The notes under the pieces were generated by a model. It saw only the letters and a program-made list of their open reading frames with translations. It made no database searches and was not told the DNA's origin. Positions 8,546-18,421 of a DNA stretch of 64,000 bases are shown here, piece after piece. A program made the translations under genes and the position numbers. Source of the DNA: Sunxiuqinia indica (lineage in GTDB: Bacteria; Bacteroidota; Bacteroidia; Bacteroidales; Prolixibacteraceae); NCBI RefSeq assembly GCF_009847015.1, contig NZ_WVEM01000002.1, positions 463,006 through 527,005 of the forward strand, read 5' to 3'. Numbering within the stretch: the stretch's first letter is position 1; every line of letters starts with the position of its first letter.

Positions 8546-8895
8546 TTTGCAGTGATAAGCTCTAATTATTGATGTCGTACCCGAATCATTTTTTATTCAG
8601 GAATGAGTCAATAAATATTCAAAAATGCTCCTGAACTGAGTTTGTCAATGGTTGGGGCTGAACTAATTCCCTCGTTTATGAGATCAGAACCTTAATGAAA
8701 ACAATTATTTAATGAATGTTGAGGTTTGTGTATTTGATTGATAATGAGGCGTTAGTGTTTCGGGTGATGGCTGCTCACTTTTTTGAAGATAATTTTCAGT
8801 AGCATGTTTTGGTGAAATGTTAAAATTTGTAAAAATCATTTCGTATTTTTGGAATACTAAGTAGGCATTTTTTGCGTTAAACCTAAAACCCATTT
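8546..8895. other. Intergenic region before the beta-helix lipoprotein gene
   Basis: About 350 bases. The right end holds a candidate promoter (8844-8851). The left part (about 8625-8672) is richer in G+C and shares a GCTGAAC-AATTC core with the non-coding region at about 39,520. No convincing gene is present; the short minus-strand open frame at 8705-8893 lacks any family character. Confidence 0.4.
8844..8851 (+). promoter_or_regulatory. Candidate -7 box for the beta-helix lipoprotein gene
   Basis: TATTTTTG matches TAnnTTTG and lies 44 bases before the GTG start. A TTTG at 8826-8829 is only 14 bases upstream, closer than usual for a -33 element, so the assignment is moderate. Confidence 0.45.
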
Positions 8896-10350
8896 GTGAA
8901 AAGATATTTATACATAACCTTCTCTTTTCTCTGCATTTTCTATTTTATTTCTTGTGAAGACGAAAAATATATTTCTTCGAATGATGTGCAGTTGGAGTTT
9001 TCTTCGGATACGGTTATGTTCGACACAATCTTTACGACCGTTGGTTCTACAACGCAGCATCTAAAAGTCTATAATCCATACGATCAGAAAGTATTAATAT
9101 CGTCAGTTCGGCTAGCCAGAGGAGAAGAGTCTAATTTTCGACTAAACATTAATGGTACAGCTGCTAATGAGGTGCTGGACTTAGAGATTCCTCCCAAAGA
9201 CAGCATCTATATTTTTGTTGAAGTTACGGTAGATCCTACCGGAAATAATCTGCCAATGGTTGTACAAGACTCGATCGAGTTTTCAACGAATACCAGGTTG
9301 CAGGATGTTGACTTAGTGGCATGGGGACAGGATTTTAATTTGATAAAAGATAACCATATCAAGACAACAACGTGGACGGCAGACAAGCCTTATCTGGTAT
9401 ATAATTCTGCCTATGTTGACAGCGGTGAAGTTTTGACAGTTGAACCTGGAGCAAAAATTTATTTTCACAGTAAATCGGGCCTTTATGTCAAAGGTACGAT
9501 AAAAGCAATGGGCGAATTTAGTCAACCAATTGTATTTCAGGCCGATCGGCTGGAAGATGTTTATAAAGATGTTCCTGACCAATGGAATGGAATTGTGTTA
9601 TTCTCGGGTAGCCACAATAATATTTTCAATTTTGCTGAAATTAAAAATGCAAACATCGGGTTGCAGGTCGGAAATATTGAAGATGAAGGATTTGCTAGTG
9701 TCGAGCTGGCCAATTCGAAAATAATGAATCATGCATATGCTGGTATTTTTTCGTTGAAATCTGAGATAAAGTCATACAATTGTGTGATTGCAAACTGCGG
9801 TTTTTATGCTGCTGCTTTGCTTGCAGGAGGTAGTTACGATTTCTATCATACAACTATTGCCAACTATTGGGGAGGGTATACCAATACTGGCACACGCACA
9901 ACTTCATCATTGGTTATTTCCAATGTGCTTATTATCGATCAAGCATCGGGTGGAAGTGTTAGCTATGTTGGCGATTTGAACAAGGCGAATTTTTATAATA
10001 GCATTATTACCGGTAATATCGCTAATGGAAACGAGTTGGCGTTGGGACGTACTGAAGAGGCGGAGTTTAACTTTAATTTTGATCATTGTATCATGCAGTT
10101 AGCTGATACATTTAATATCTCAAATTCAGATAATTTTACTGAAATTCAGAAAGGAGTTGATCCTAAGTTTAAAGATCCTTACGATAAACTCGATTTTGAA
10201 CTTGATACCTTAAGCCCTGCCAAGGATGCCGGTTTGAAAATAATTGGTCAGCAATTTCCTTTAGATCTGCTAACTCAAAGCCGTATAATGGATTCAAATC
10301 CTGATCTCGGAGCCTACGAACGAATTGAAAAAGATCCAACAGAAGAATAA
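8896..10350 (+). CDS. Surface or periplasmic lipoprotein with right-handed beta-helix
   Basis: A 484-residue protein starting at a GTG. A signal peptide ends in the lipobox FISC, so Cys20 is the likely lipidated residue. Residues about 30-130 form an immunoglobulin-like strand-rich domain (choice-of-anchor type, with DTIFTTVGSTT and FVEVTVDPTG). From about 160 to 450 there are many short repeats of the parallel beta-helix type (GLYVKGTIKAMG, NIGLQVGN, NNIFNFAEIKNAN). The C-terminal NPDLGAYE is a common end motif of these proteins in Bacteroidota. The next gene begins 3 bases downstream, so the two are an operon. The function is unknown; binding of polysaccharide is a generic possibility. Confidence 0.85.
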   Translation: MKRYLYITFSFLCIFYFISCEDEKYISSNDVQLEFSSDTVMFDTIFTTVGSTTQHLKVYNPYDQKVLISSVRLARGEESNFRLNINGTAANEVLDLEIPPKDSIYIFVEVTVDPTGNNLPMVVQDSIEFSTNTRLQDVDLVAWGQDFNLIKDNHIKTTTWTADKPYLVYNSAYVDSGEVLTVEPGAKIYFHSKSGLYVKGTIKAMGEFSQPIVFQADRLEDVYKDVPDQWNGIVLFSGSHNNIFNFAEIKNANIGLQVGNIEDEGFASVELANSKIMNHAYAGIFSLKSEIKSYNCVIANCGFYAAALLAGGSYDFYHTTIANYWGGYTNTGTRTTSSLVISNVLIIDQASGGSVSYVGDLNKANFYNSIITGNIANGNELALGRTEEAEFNFNFDHCIMQLADTFNISNSDNFTEIQKGVDPKFKDPYDKLDFELDTLSPAKDAGLKIIGQQFPLDLLTQSRIMDSNPDLGAYERIEKDPTEE

Positions 10351-10353
10351 TTC

Positions 10354-11367
10354 ATGTTTCGTTTCTTTTTAGCATCTCTTTTTCTTTTGTTTTACGCTGA
10401 ATTACTTGCTCAAACTTCAACGCAGGAGATCAATATTCTTTTTTATAATACTGAAAATCTTTTTGATATCGAAGATGATCCAACTATTGAAGATGATGAG
10501 TTTTTGCCGGAAGGAGATCGTCATTGGAATTCGTATCGGTTAAGACAGAAACTGAATAGTTTGAGTAAGGTCATTTTGAACTGTGCCGGATTTATCCCTC
10601 CGGATATCGTTGGTGTATGCGAGGTTGAAAACCGAATTGTACTCGAACAGTTATTAGCAAATACACCTTTAAACCGCTATAACTATTCAATTATTCATAA
10701 AGACTCACCTGATGAACGCGGGATTGACGTGGCCTTGTTTTTTCGAGATGATCAACTGACTCCATTGACTTACCATTATGTCCCGATTTTAGATAAAAAC
10801 CGTCAGGTAGAAGAAACGCGTGAGATTTTATATGCGTCGTTTTTATGTGCCGAAGGGCAAGATACGCTTCACTTGTTTTTCAACCATTGGCCATCTCGCT
10901 ATCGCGGGCAGGCTGCTACCGAAGAAGATCGGATGCAAGCTGCTATTACGTTGAGAAAAGAAGTTGATCGCCTGATAGCAATTGATTCGAAAGTAAAAAT
11001 CGTAATTATGGGCGATTTTAACGATCAGCCACGAAATAATAGCTTGATTAAAGGACTGCAAGCGCGAGAGAATGACAATTTATCAGAACATGGAGAATTA
11101 CTAAACTTATCCGCAGGTTGGAAGCAGGGGACAATAAAATATCGTCAAACATGGTCAGTCTTTGATCAGATCATTGTATCCGATGGATTACTGCAAGCTG
11201 AATCGTGGAATACATCCTATGATGGAGCTTCGGTCGTTTCGCTTCCTTTTTTGTTTGTTGAAGATGCCAAATACAAAGGGAGGAAGTTATTTCGAACCTA
11301 TAATGGATTTTCCTATCAGGGAGGATTTAGTGATCATCTTCCAATTCTTTTGAAAATTAAAAAGTGA
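10354..11367 (+). CDS. Exported endonuclease/exonuclease/phosphatase-family protein
   Basis: A 337-residue protein with a signal peptide (about 1-19) followed by the opening strand INILFYNTENLFD, typical of the family. Other motifs are GVCEVENR (catalytic Glu, near 90), the RGIDVALFF segment, FNHWPSR, IVIMGDFNDQP (metal/phosphate-binding Asp and Asn, near 213) and SDHLPILL (catalytic Asp-His, near 328). This fold hydrolyses phosphodiester bonds in nucleic acids or lipid/inositol phosphates; with a signal peptide it is probably periplasmic or secreted and could scavenge phosphate or DNA. It is translated immediately after the beta-helix lipoprotein. Its stop codon directly abuts the stop of the convergent CCA-transferase gene. 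Confidence 0.88.
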   Translation: MFRFFLASLFLLFYAELLAQTSTQEINILFYNTENLFDIEDDPTIEDDEFLPEGDRHWNSYRLRQKLNSLSKVILNCAGFIPPDIVGVCEVENRIVLEQLLANTPLNRYNYSIIHKDSPDERGIDVALFFRDDQLTPLTYHYVPILDKNRQVEETREILYASFLCAEGQDTLHLFFNHWPSRYRGQAATEEDRMQAAITLRKEVDRLIAIDSKVKIVIMGDFNDQPRNNSLIKGLQARENDNLSEHGELLNLSAGWKQGTIKYRQTWSVFDQIIVSDGLLQAESWNTSYDGASVVSLPFLFVEDAKYKGRKLFRTYNGFSYQGGFSDHLPILLKIKK

Positions 11368-12780
11368 TTAGCTCTTCTCTGGTTTCAGCCCCATTTTCTC
11401 TGCCACCTTCAGCATAAAATCAAAGGCTTCGTCGTGGTCGTTCTGAATCTCACCTTCCAAAATCGCTTCCTTAATGGCATTTTTTATATCGCCCACTTCA
11501 CGCGAAGGCTTTAGATTGAATACTTCCATAATTTCTTCACCGGAAACTGGTGGTTGAAAATTGCGAATGTGGTCTTTTTCTTCTAAATCTTTCAGCTTTT
11601 GTCGTACCAACTGAAAGTTTTTCAGGTAGCGCTTTACCTTTTGCTCATTTTTTGACGTGATATCTGCTTCACAAAGGGTCATTAAATCGTCGATGTCATC
11701 GCCTGCTTCAAACAATAAACGGCGGATAGCAGAGTCGGTTACTTCATCTTCGGAAAGGACAATTGGCCGCATGTGAAGCGAAACCATTTTCTGGATGTAC
11801 TTCATCTTTTCGTTGAGCGGAAGCTTCATTTTTCGAAAAATCCCGGGAATCATTTTTGCCCCAACAAAGTTATGTGCATGAAATGTCCAGCCTTGATTTT
11901 TAATGAACTTCTTGGTGCGTGGCTTCGCAATATCATGTAATATGGCCGACCAGCGCAACCATAAATTGTCGGTATTGGGGACGATGCGATCTAAAACTTC
12001 CAGAGTATGAAAGAAGTTGTCCTTATGGCCAACTCCATTAATTTCCTCCCGACCTTTCATTTGGTGCAATTCCGGGAAAATCAATTCTAAAAGCCCTGTT
12101 TTATCCAACAACTTAAAACCTTTTGAGGGCTTGTCAGCCAAAACAATCTTGTTCAATTCGTCGATAATTCGCTCTTTCGAGACGATTTTTATTCGTTCCT
12201 TGCTTTCCGAAATCGCATTCAGGGTGTTTGCTTCAATTTGAAAATTTAGTTGGGTTGCAAACCGAATGGCTCTCATCATCCTCAATGGGTCGTCGGAAAA
12301 TGTAATTGCTGGTTCCAGCGGAGTTCGAATAATTTTATTCCCCAGGTCTTCAATTCCGCCAAAAGGATCAACTAATTCACCAAAACCCTCTTTGTTGAGG
12401 CAGATTGCTAAGGCGTTAATCGTAAAATCGCGTCGTTTTTGGTCGTCTTCCAGTGTTCCGTCTTCTACAATCGGTTTCCTCGAATCCGTTTGATAGGATT
12501 CCTTCCTTGCTCCAACAAATTCAACCTCCAGGTCCTGATATTTTAGCATTGCAGTGCCAAAATTTTTGAATATGCTCACTGGGGTTTTTGGGCCGACTCT
12601 TTTTGCAATTCTCTTTGCTAGCTCAATTCCGCTGCCTAGTGTTACCACGTCAATGTCCTTTGAGTTTCGCTTCAATAATAAATCTCTGACAAAGCCACCG
12701 ATTACATAACAAGGCTGTCCAATCTGATCAGCCTCCTCTGAGATGATCGAAAATACAGGGTGTTTCAAATGTTCCTTCAT
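11368..12780 (-). CDS. cca: CCA tRNA nucleotidyltransferase / poly(A) polymerase-family protein with HD domain
   Basis: A 470-residue protein using the ATG at 12780; a TTG 48 bases further upstream is in frame but adds a non-conserved leader. The head domain has CYVIGGFVRDLLL and the catalytic pair in SKDIDVVTLG, then RRDFTINALAICL and the DPLRMMRAIRFA segment. In the C-terminal half HTLEVLDRI and ILHDIAKPRT form an HD metal-binding site. This class adds or repairs the CCA end of tRNAs; poly(A) polymerase is the close alternative and cannot be separated by eye. The gene ends exactly next to the convergent endonuclease-family gene with no spacer, which is unusual because no terminator fits between them. 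Confidence 0.9.
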   Translation of the reverse strand: MKEHLKHPVFSIISEEADQIGQPCYVIGGFVRDLLLKRNSKDIDVVTLGSGIELAKRIAKRVGPKTPVSIFKNFGTAMLKYQDLEVEFVGARKESYQTDSRKPIVEDGTLEDDQKRRDFTINALAICLNKEGFGELVDPFGGIEDLGNKIIRTPLEPAITFSDDPLRMMRAIRFATQLNFQIEANTLNAISESKERIKIVSKERIIDELNKIVLADKPSKGFKLLDKTGLLELIFPELHQMKGREEINGVGHKDNFFHTLEVLDRIVPNTDNLWLRWSAILHDIAKPRTKKFIKNQGWTFHAHNFVGAKMIPGIFRKMKLPLNEKMKYIQKMVSLHMRPIVLSEDEVTDSAIRRLLFEAGDDIDDLMTLCEADITSKNEQKVKRYLKNFQLVRQKLKDLEEKDHIRNFQPPVSGEEIMEVFNLKPSREVGDIKNAIKEAILEGEIQNDHDEAFDFMLKVAEKMGLKPEKS

Positions 12781-12910
12781 GAATAATAAGCTGGTTTTAA
12801 ACTTGATTACAAGAAAAAAGTATGACAAATTGTTTAAAACTGTGCCAAAATTACAATTATTTCAATACCTTAAAGGGATTTGAGAAGTTTAATATCAAAT
12901 GGCACAAACG

Positions 12911-12944
12911 TTGATATGTATATATGTAAAAAAATGTATATTTG
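12911..12944 (+). promoter_or_regulatory. Probable sigma-ABfr-type promoter of the thioredoxin gene
   Basis: TATATTTG at 12937-12944 matches TAnnTTTG, 22 bases before the ATG. A TTG at 12911-12913 may be the -33 element, although the 23-base gap is slightly long. Confidence 0.55.
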
Positions 12945-12966
12945 TATTCATTAAAAAAAGATAAGC

Positions 12967-13335
12967 ATGTTAGAACATTTAACGAAAGAGACATTTAAAG
13001 AGAAAGTATTCAATTTTGAGCAAAATAAAGATTGGAAATACGAAGGTGATTCACCCTGTATAATTGATTTTTATGCTGATTGGTGTGGCCCGTGTAAAAC
13101 GGTTGCTCCTGTTTTGGAAGAGTTGCAAAAGGAATATGGAAATTCATTAACGATTTATAAAGTTGATACGGAAGATCAGCGAGAATTGTCGGCTATGTTC
13201 GGTATTCAAAGTATCCCAAGTTTGCTTTTTATTCCTAAAGAAGGACAGCCACAAATGGCTCAGGGAGCACTACCCAAAGAAACGTTGGAGCAAGCATTTG
13301 CTGAGGTCTTAAAAGTGGAAAAGCCAGCGAATTAA
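12967..13335 (+). CDS. trxA: Thioredoxin
   Basis: A 122-residue single-domain thioredoxin with the redox motif WCGPCKT at about residues 39-45 and the cis-proline in GIQSIPSLLFI near residue 80. It has no signal peptide, so it is cytoplasmic and would reduce protein disulfides such as those of ribonucleotide reductase or methionine sulfoxide reductases (an exported MsrB-MsrA fusion is encoded at 21.6-22.5 kb, but this protein would not reach it directly). It is slightly longer than classic thioredoxins, with an N-terminal extension ending EQNKDWKYEG. It appears monocistronic with its own promoter. Confidence 0.95.
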   Translation: MLEHLTKETFKEKVFNFEQNKDWKYEGDSPCIIDFYADWCGPCKTVAPVLEELQKEYGNSLTIYKVDTEDQRELSAMFGIQSIPSLLFIPKEGQPQMAQGALPKETLEQAFAEVLKVEKPAN

Positions 13336-13378
13336 TTTCTCAAAATTAGTTTATAACCGATTAATTAGAGTGTTTCAG

Positions 13379-13440
13379 AGCTGTCCTAAGCGCTTTCAGA
13401 CTGAACTGTCAGGTTTATTTTGTAGGTGCTCTGGACAGCT
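13379..13440. terminator. Possible large stem-loop after the thioredoxin gene
   Basis: AGCTGTCC (13379-13386) and GGACAGCT (13433-13440) are exact inverted repeats 46 bases apart, followed by TTTATTT. The long loop makes it a weak terminator call for either the thioredoxin gene or the convergent kinase gene. Confidence 0.3.
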
Positions 13441-13573
13441 TTATTTAGATTTTTAAGAGTCAATTCTCCAATCAAGTATTTTATTTTATAAGTGAAAGCA
13501 ATGGGACGGACTTTAGTTGTTCTGTTGTTGCAAGAACTAATTGCCAAATTAATCTTGCGAGGGTAAATCCAGG

Positions 13574-16051
13574 TTAGTTAAGTGTAAAACGAACAATGAA
13601 ATTAGAGCCTTTACTGGCTTCTGATTCAACCCATATTTTCCCTCCCAGGCGTTCTGTTAATCCCTTTGCAATAGCGAGTCCCAAACCTGCCCCTTCTACT
13701 TTCTGATTGTCTTGATTTCGGGTTTGATGGAAACTCTCAAAAATAAAGTCGTATTTGTCTTTTGGTATGCCGGAGCCCGAGTCTTTCACAAAAAAAGATA
13801 TTTGATGATCAGCCGCTTCTGCTCCGATTACAATTTTACCTTTCTTTGTAAATTTAAATGCATTATCCAACAGATTTTTAAGTATCTGGTAGAGTCTGTC
13901 TTTATCTGTCTTCATTCTGAAGTCGTCGTTCAGGTTGTGGTCGACGATAAACTGTACAGATTCCAGTTTGTCCTTTTTGGTCGTTTGATAAACCAACTCA
14001 ATATCTTCCAATATTTCTTTAGGATTACATTCTTTTAAACGGATAGGAAGTTGGTTTGACTGGATCATTGAGATATCAAGAATGTCATTGATGATGTTGA
14101 GTAGCTGGGCACTACTTTTTTCTATGATCTCGTTAAATCTGATTTTCTCCTTTTGAGCTAAGTCTTTGTCTGCCATCATACTGCTAAATCCAAGTATTCC
14201 GTTTAACGGAGTTCTGATTTCATGGCTCATATTGGCTAAAAAGGCTGATTTTAATTTGTTGCTTTCCTCTGCCTGTTCTTTGGCTATCGTTAATTCACGA
14301 ATTAAATCTACTTTATCAGTGATGTCTGTAAGTGTAACAATAATATTCTTGGTGTTATTATCACTGGAATTAATCGCACGCGCATTTATTCTGAAATGTC
14401 GACTGCCTAAACTTCCCATTTCGGTTGTAAGTTCATAGTCTTCAAGAACTAAATTTTCTGAACATAGTTTGGATAGATGATCTTTAAGCATTTCATCGTT
14501 CATTGACTCATCCAGTATTTCAAAGAATAATTGATTAATAACGTTTTCCCTGTTGAGTTTAAGTTTCTTAAATAAATACTGATTGGTTGAGATGACCTTA
14601 AATTGATCATCCAGCACAAATAAATAATCCTGAAGAGAATTGATAATACTCTCGGCAAAATTCCGGGCAGATTCGATCTCACGAAGGTGTTGTTTTTCTT
14701 CGGTTTGGTCTCTAAATACCAGAACTACACCCAGAATATTTCCATCGGCGCCTCTTATGGGAGCCGCACTGTCAGCAATTGGGGTTTCTGTGCCATTTTT
14801 TGAGATTAACATCGTATGGTTGGCCAAGCCTACAACTACTCCTTGTTCTAATACAGTATCTACCGGATTGTGAGCTTTCTCACGGGTATATTCATTTACA
14901 ATATTGAAAACCGATTCCAGTGGCTTGTGTTTGGCTTCTTGTTCTGTCCAGCCGGTTAACGACTCCGCCACTTTATTGATTTGTTTTAACTTCCCGCTTT
15001 TGTCAACCGTTATTACGCCATCACCAATACTATACAAGGTTGTTTTAAACTCTTCCTGTGTTTTCCACAAGGTTTTGAAAATCTTTTTTTGGCGCAAATT
15101 ATAAAACAGAATCAACCCGATTACAAAAGATAAAATAATTAGAGAAGTTGTAACAAATATAAAAGTACCCGCCGTAACTGCTTGTTGAAAGAGTTCTTTG
15201 GTATCGACTTTAGCTACTATGTACCAATTCGTTTCAGGGATATGTCCGACATAGGCCATCACTTTTTCATTTCGATAATCTATTCCTTCCACGATTCCGG
15301 TATATCCCTGCGCTGCAACAACTGCAGGAAGTGTTTCTTGAGTGAGAGGTATTCGAAGTTTTAAAGCAGTTTCTTTTTGATGGCGTAATTCATTTAGAAA
15401 AAGGACATGCCTATCATCTTTTCTAATAAGCAATGATTCGGCTGTTTTACTTGGGGTCGGCCACGATTGGATGAGTGGGTACAGATATCTTGCCGGATCA
15501 ATCCTAAACACGATTGCCGCTATTGGGGTGCTTTGTCCGCTTGCAGTAATGGGAGCAATAATATCGTAGAGTATAGTGCTGTCTTTTTCACTAAAATAAA
15601 AGTCGGTTGATGTTGTTCGCCCGGTTGAAATGGAGGCATCTATTTGCTGCATTAGTTTATGGCCAATTAAGCTTTTCGAGGGGGTGGAAGAGAGTAGAAG
15701 TTGATATTCCGGAGTTACTAAAAAAACCGACTGATAACCATATTCTTCTCTAGGAATTGATAGTCGTTCCAAAAGATAGTTTGTCCGGTCGCTATCTGGC
15801 CTGTCTTCTATATGTTCCAGAACTGCATTTCCAAAAAATGTTGAGTTGGAGAAAAGTTTTATATCGGCAAATCTTTCTTTTCGCCACTGGATAAGCTCAT
15901 TAATCTTAAATTGTGAAATCGTGGCAAGATCCTTCGCTTTTTCTTTGTGAATATTCCTTTGGATGTTAAGATAGAACAGGTTTGCTGCCACAACTATAAT
16001 GACAGAAAAGATTAGAATTAAAAACGTAAGCACTCTTTTTGTCAGTTTCAT
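13574..16051 (-). CDS. Membrane sensor histidine kinase with extracytoplasmic sensor and two PAS domains
   Basis: An 825-residue kinase. Membrane helix 1 is at residues 7-28 and helix 2 at about 297-320; the 270 residues between form an extracytoplasmic sensor, probably a Cache-like domain judging by size and the GYTGIVEGIDYRNEKVMAYV segment. In the cytoplasm there is a PAS domain from about 335 (GDGVITVDKSGKLKQIN, SLTGWTEQEA) with a PAC-like VLVFRDQTEEK tail, a second PAS from about 465 (DYLFVLDDQFKVIS), then HisKA with SHEIRTPLNGILGF (phospho-acceptor His) and HATPase_c with NLLDNAFKFTKKG, DSGSGIPKD and GAGLGLAIAKGL. No receiver domain follows and no response regulator is adjacent, so its partner is elsewhere. 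The ligand is unknown. Confidence 0.92.
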   Translation of the reverse strand: MKLTKRVLTFLILIFSVIIVVAANLFYLNIQRNIHKEKAKDLATISQFKINELIQWRKERFADIKLFSNSTFFGNAVLEHIEDRPDSDRTNYLLERLSIPREEYGYQSVFLVTPEYQLLLSSTPSKSLIGHKLMQQIDASISTGRTTSTDFYFSEKDSTILYDIIAPITASGQSTPIAAIVFRIDPARYLYPLIQSWPTPSKTAESLLIRKDDRHVLFLNELRHQKETALKLRIPLTQETLPAVVAAQGYTGIVEGIDYRNEKVMAYVGHIPETNWYIVAKVDTKELFQQAVTAGTFIFVTTSLIILSFVIGLILFYNLRQKKIFKTLWKTQEEFKTTLYSIGDGVITVDKSGKLKQINKVAESLTGWTEQEAKHKPLESVFNIVNEYTREKAHNPVDTVLEQGVVVGLANHTMLISKNGTETPIADSAAPIRGADGNILGVVLVFRDQTEEKQHLREIESARNFAESIINSLQDYLFVLDDQFKVISTNQYLFKKLKLNRENVINQLFFEILDESMNDEMLKDHLSKLCSENLVLEDYELTTEMGSLGSRHFRINARAINSSDNNTKNIIVTLTDITDKVDLIRELTIAKEQAEESNKLKSAFLANMSHEIRTPLNGILGFSSMMADKDLAQKEKIRFNEIIEKSSAQLLNIINDILDISMIQSNQLPIRLKECNPKEILEDIELVYQTTKKDKLESVQFIVDHNLNDDFRMKTDKDRLYQILKNLLDNAFKFTKKGKIVIGAEAADHQISFFVKDSGSGIPKDKYDFIFESFHQTRNQDNQKVEGAGLGLAIAKGLTERLGGKIWVESEASKGSNFIVRFTLN

Positions 16052-16164
16052 TGGCTCATCTTTTTACAGAATCGATGAAAGATAGGCATTTATTTCATTT
16101 CCTTTTTATATGTGAAATGAAGTGAGTCAAATTTAAACTGATTCCAAATAAGAATATTAGAAGC

Positions 16165-16201
16165 AAAAAAATCCCCGAAAGCATCGCCTTCGGGGATTTT
16201 T
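16165..16201 (-). terminator. Intrinsic terminator of dnaK
   Basis: ATCCCCGAA and TTCGGGGAT form a perfect stem around a 9-base loop, flanked by A-run and T-run on both sides. It lies 20 bases past the dnaK stop on the minus strand. Confidence 0.92.
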
Positions 16202-16220
16202 GTATTCGTTATTATGGTTG

Positions 16221-18149
16221 TTATTTCACTTCTTCAAAGTCAACATCAGTTACTTCGCCATCTTGGTCATTTCCTGACGACTTACTGCTTCCACCTTGAC
16301 CTCCGGCATTCGCTTGAGGTCCTCCTTGTGGCTGGCCTTCGGCTTGCGCCTGTGCATTATACATCTCCTGAGAAGCGGCTTGAAATACTTCGTTTAATTC
16401 TGCTGTTGCAGCATCAATAGCAGCTAAATCTTCAGCTTTGTGTGCTTCTTTCAGCTTGTTCAATGCATCTTCAATTGGTTGCTTTTTGTCGGCTGGCAAC
16501 TTGTCACCCAACTCTTTCAATTGTTTATCGGTTTGAAAAATCAAACCATCAGCCTGATTCATTTTATCAACCTTTTCGCGAGCTTGCTTGTCGGCATCTG
16601 CATTAGCTTCGGCTTCGGCCTTCATCTTTTGAATTTCATCATCACTCAAGCCTGAAGAAGCTTCAATACGGATTGATTGTGATTTGCCGGTAGCTTTGTC
16701 TTTTGCGTGAACATGCAAAATACCATTGGCATCAATATCAAACGATACTTCAATTTGAGGTACGCCACGTGGGGATGGAGGTATTCCATCCAGGTGGAAT
16801 CGTCCGATGGTTTTGTTTCCGTTGGCCATTGGACGTTCACCTTGCAACACGTGAATCTCAACTGAAGGTTGGTTATCAGCCGCAGTTGTGAATGATTCTG
16901 ATTTTTTGGTAGGAATTGTTGTATTGGCTTCAATCAATTTAGTCATTACACCACCCATGGTTTCTATACCCAATGACAGAGGAGTAACATCAAGCAATAA
17001 TACATCTTTGACCTCGCCGGTTAATACGCCACCTTGAATAGCAGCACCAACAGCTACAACTTCGTCAGGATTTACCCCTTTTGAAGGTGCTTTGCCAAAG
17101 AAAGCTTGTACTTTTTCCTGGATAGCCGGGATACGCGTTGATCCACCAACCAATAAAATTTCATCAATGTCAGAAGCTGACAAACCAGCATTCTTCAATG
17201 CTTTTTTACAAGGTTCCATGGTCGCATTGATCAAGCTATCTGCCAACTGTTCAAATTTTGAACGAGTCAATGTTTTTACCAAGTGTTTTGGTACTCCGTC
17301 AACCGGCATAATATATGGTAGGTTGATTTCAGTTTGTGTTGAGCTTGACAATTCGATTTTTGCTTTCTCAGCAGCTTCCTTCAAACGTTGAAGTGCCATT
17401 GGGTCTTTGCGCAAGTCAAGACCTTCATCGTTTTTGAATTCGTCAGCTAACCAGTCGATCAATACCTGGTCAAAGTCGTCACCACCAAGGTGGGTATCAC
17501 CATCGGTTGATTTTACTTCAAATACACCGTCACCTAATTCAAGGATTGAAATATCGAATGTACCACCACCAAGGTCGAACACAGCCACTTTCATGTCTTT
17601 GTCTTGTTTGTCAAGACCATATGCCAGAGAGGCTGCTGTAGGTTCGTTAATAATACGACGTACCTGAAGACCTGCAATTTCTCCGGCTTCTTTAGTTGCC
17701 TGACGTTGCGAGTCGCTAAAGTAAGCAGGAACTGTAATAACAGCTTCAGTTACTTCCTGTCCCAGGTAGTCTTCAGCAGTTTTCTTCATTTTTTGAAGAA
17801 CCATGGCTGAAATTTCCTGTGGTGAATATTTACGATCATCAATTTGTACGCGAGGCGTATTATTGTCACCTTTTACAACTTTATAAGGAACACGGTTAAC
17901 CTCTTTCGTCACTTTATCAAAAGTTTCTCCCATGAATCGTTTGATTGAAGCAACGGTTTTCGTTGGATTGGTAATCGCCTGACGTTTTGCAGGGTCTCCA
18001 ATTTTACGTTCACCATTCTCAATAAAAGCAACGATTGATGGTGTTGTTCTTTTTCCTTCGCTGTTAGGGATAACAACCGGCTCATTTCCTTCCATTACGG
18101 AAACACATGAGTTTGTTGTTCCTAAGTCAATTCCAATTATTTTTCCCAT
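16221..18149 (-). CDS. dnaK: Chaperone DnaK (Hsp70)
   Basis: A 642-residue Hsp70. The N-terminus [16 protein letters not shown] is the ATP-phosphate loop; [14 protein letters not shown] and [12 protein letters not shown] are the other two Hsp70 signatures. The substrate-binding domain starts near [14 protein letters not shown] and the lid is followed by a Gly/Gln/Ser-rich linker and the acidic end [13 protein letters not shown], the usual C-terminal motif. It refolds proteins with DnaJ and GrpE, neither of which is adjacent. It is monocistronic, with its own terminator, and diverges from panB across 272 bases. I found no CIRCE element upstream. Confidence 0.98.
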   Translation of the reverse strand: MGKIIGIDLGTTNSCVSVMEGNEPVVIPNSEGKRTTPSIVAFIENGERKIGDPAKRQAITNPTKTVASIKRFMGETFDKVTKEVNRVPYKVVKGDNNTPRVQIDDRKYSPQEISAMVLQKMKKTAEDYLGQEVTEAVITVPAYFSDSQRQATKEAGEIAGLQVRRIINEPTAASLAYGLDKQDKDMKVAVFDLGGGTFDISILELGDGVFEVKSTDGDTHLGGDDFDQVLIDWLADEFKNDEGLDLRKDPMALQRLKEAAEKAKIELSSSTQTEINLPYIMPVDGVPKHLVKTLTRSKFEQLADSLINATMEPCKKALKNAGLSASDIDEILLVGGSTRIPAIQEKVQAFFGKAPSKGVNPDEVVAVGAAIQGGVLTGEVKDVLLLDVTPLSLGIETMGGVMTKLIEANTTIPTKKSESFTTAADNQPSVEIHVLQGERPMANGNKTIGRFHLDGIPPSPRGVPQIEVSFDIDANGILHVHAKDKATGKSQSIRIEASSGLSDDEIQKMKAEAEANADADKQAREKVDKMNQADGLIFQTDKQLKELGDKLPADKKQPIEDALNKLKEAHKAEDLAAIDAATAELNEVFQAASQEMYNAQAQAEGQPQGGPQANAGGQGGSSKSSGNDQDGEVTDVDFEEVK

Positions 18150-18389
18150 TGTATTTAATTTTTATGATTTCGTATTTCTCAATTGTTTTAACGGTCAGCA
18201 AAAGATCAATGACTGTGCCAATGAAAAAACAGTTGAATTAGGTGCAATATTGACACGATGTTCTGACTGAATGAAAATCTGCCTGACATATTTGGTGACA
18301 AAAAGACATAGAAGAGGGTGCGTCGTCTCGGTAATCGTTAAGCTGAATCAGGTTTTTTTAAGAACTCATCGTGTCAATGTATAAATTCT

Positions 18390-18397
18390 TACTTTTG
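18390..18397 (+). promoter_or_regulatory. Candidate -7 box for panB
   Basis: TACTTTTG matches TAnnTTTG and sits 24 bases before the panB ATG. No clear -33 TTTG is present at the usual distance. Confidence 0.5.
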
Positions 18398-18421
18398 TAA
18401 GCGAATTGAATACTCATTGTT

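Noticed and set aside
8705..8893. 62-residue minus-strand open frame in the gap before the beta-helix gene
   Set aside because: No signal peptide, domain or likely promoter; it covers the promoter region of the next gene.
12781..12828. N-terminal extension of the CCA-transferase from an upstream TTG
   Set aside because: The extra 16 residues are not conserved-looking, and an ATG with normal family start lies at 12780.
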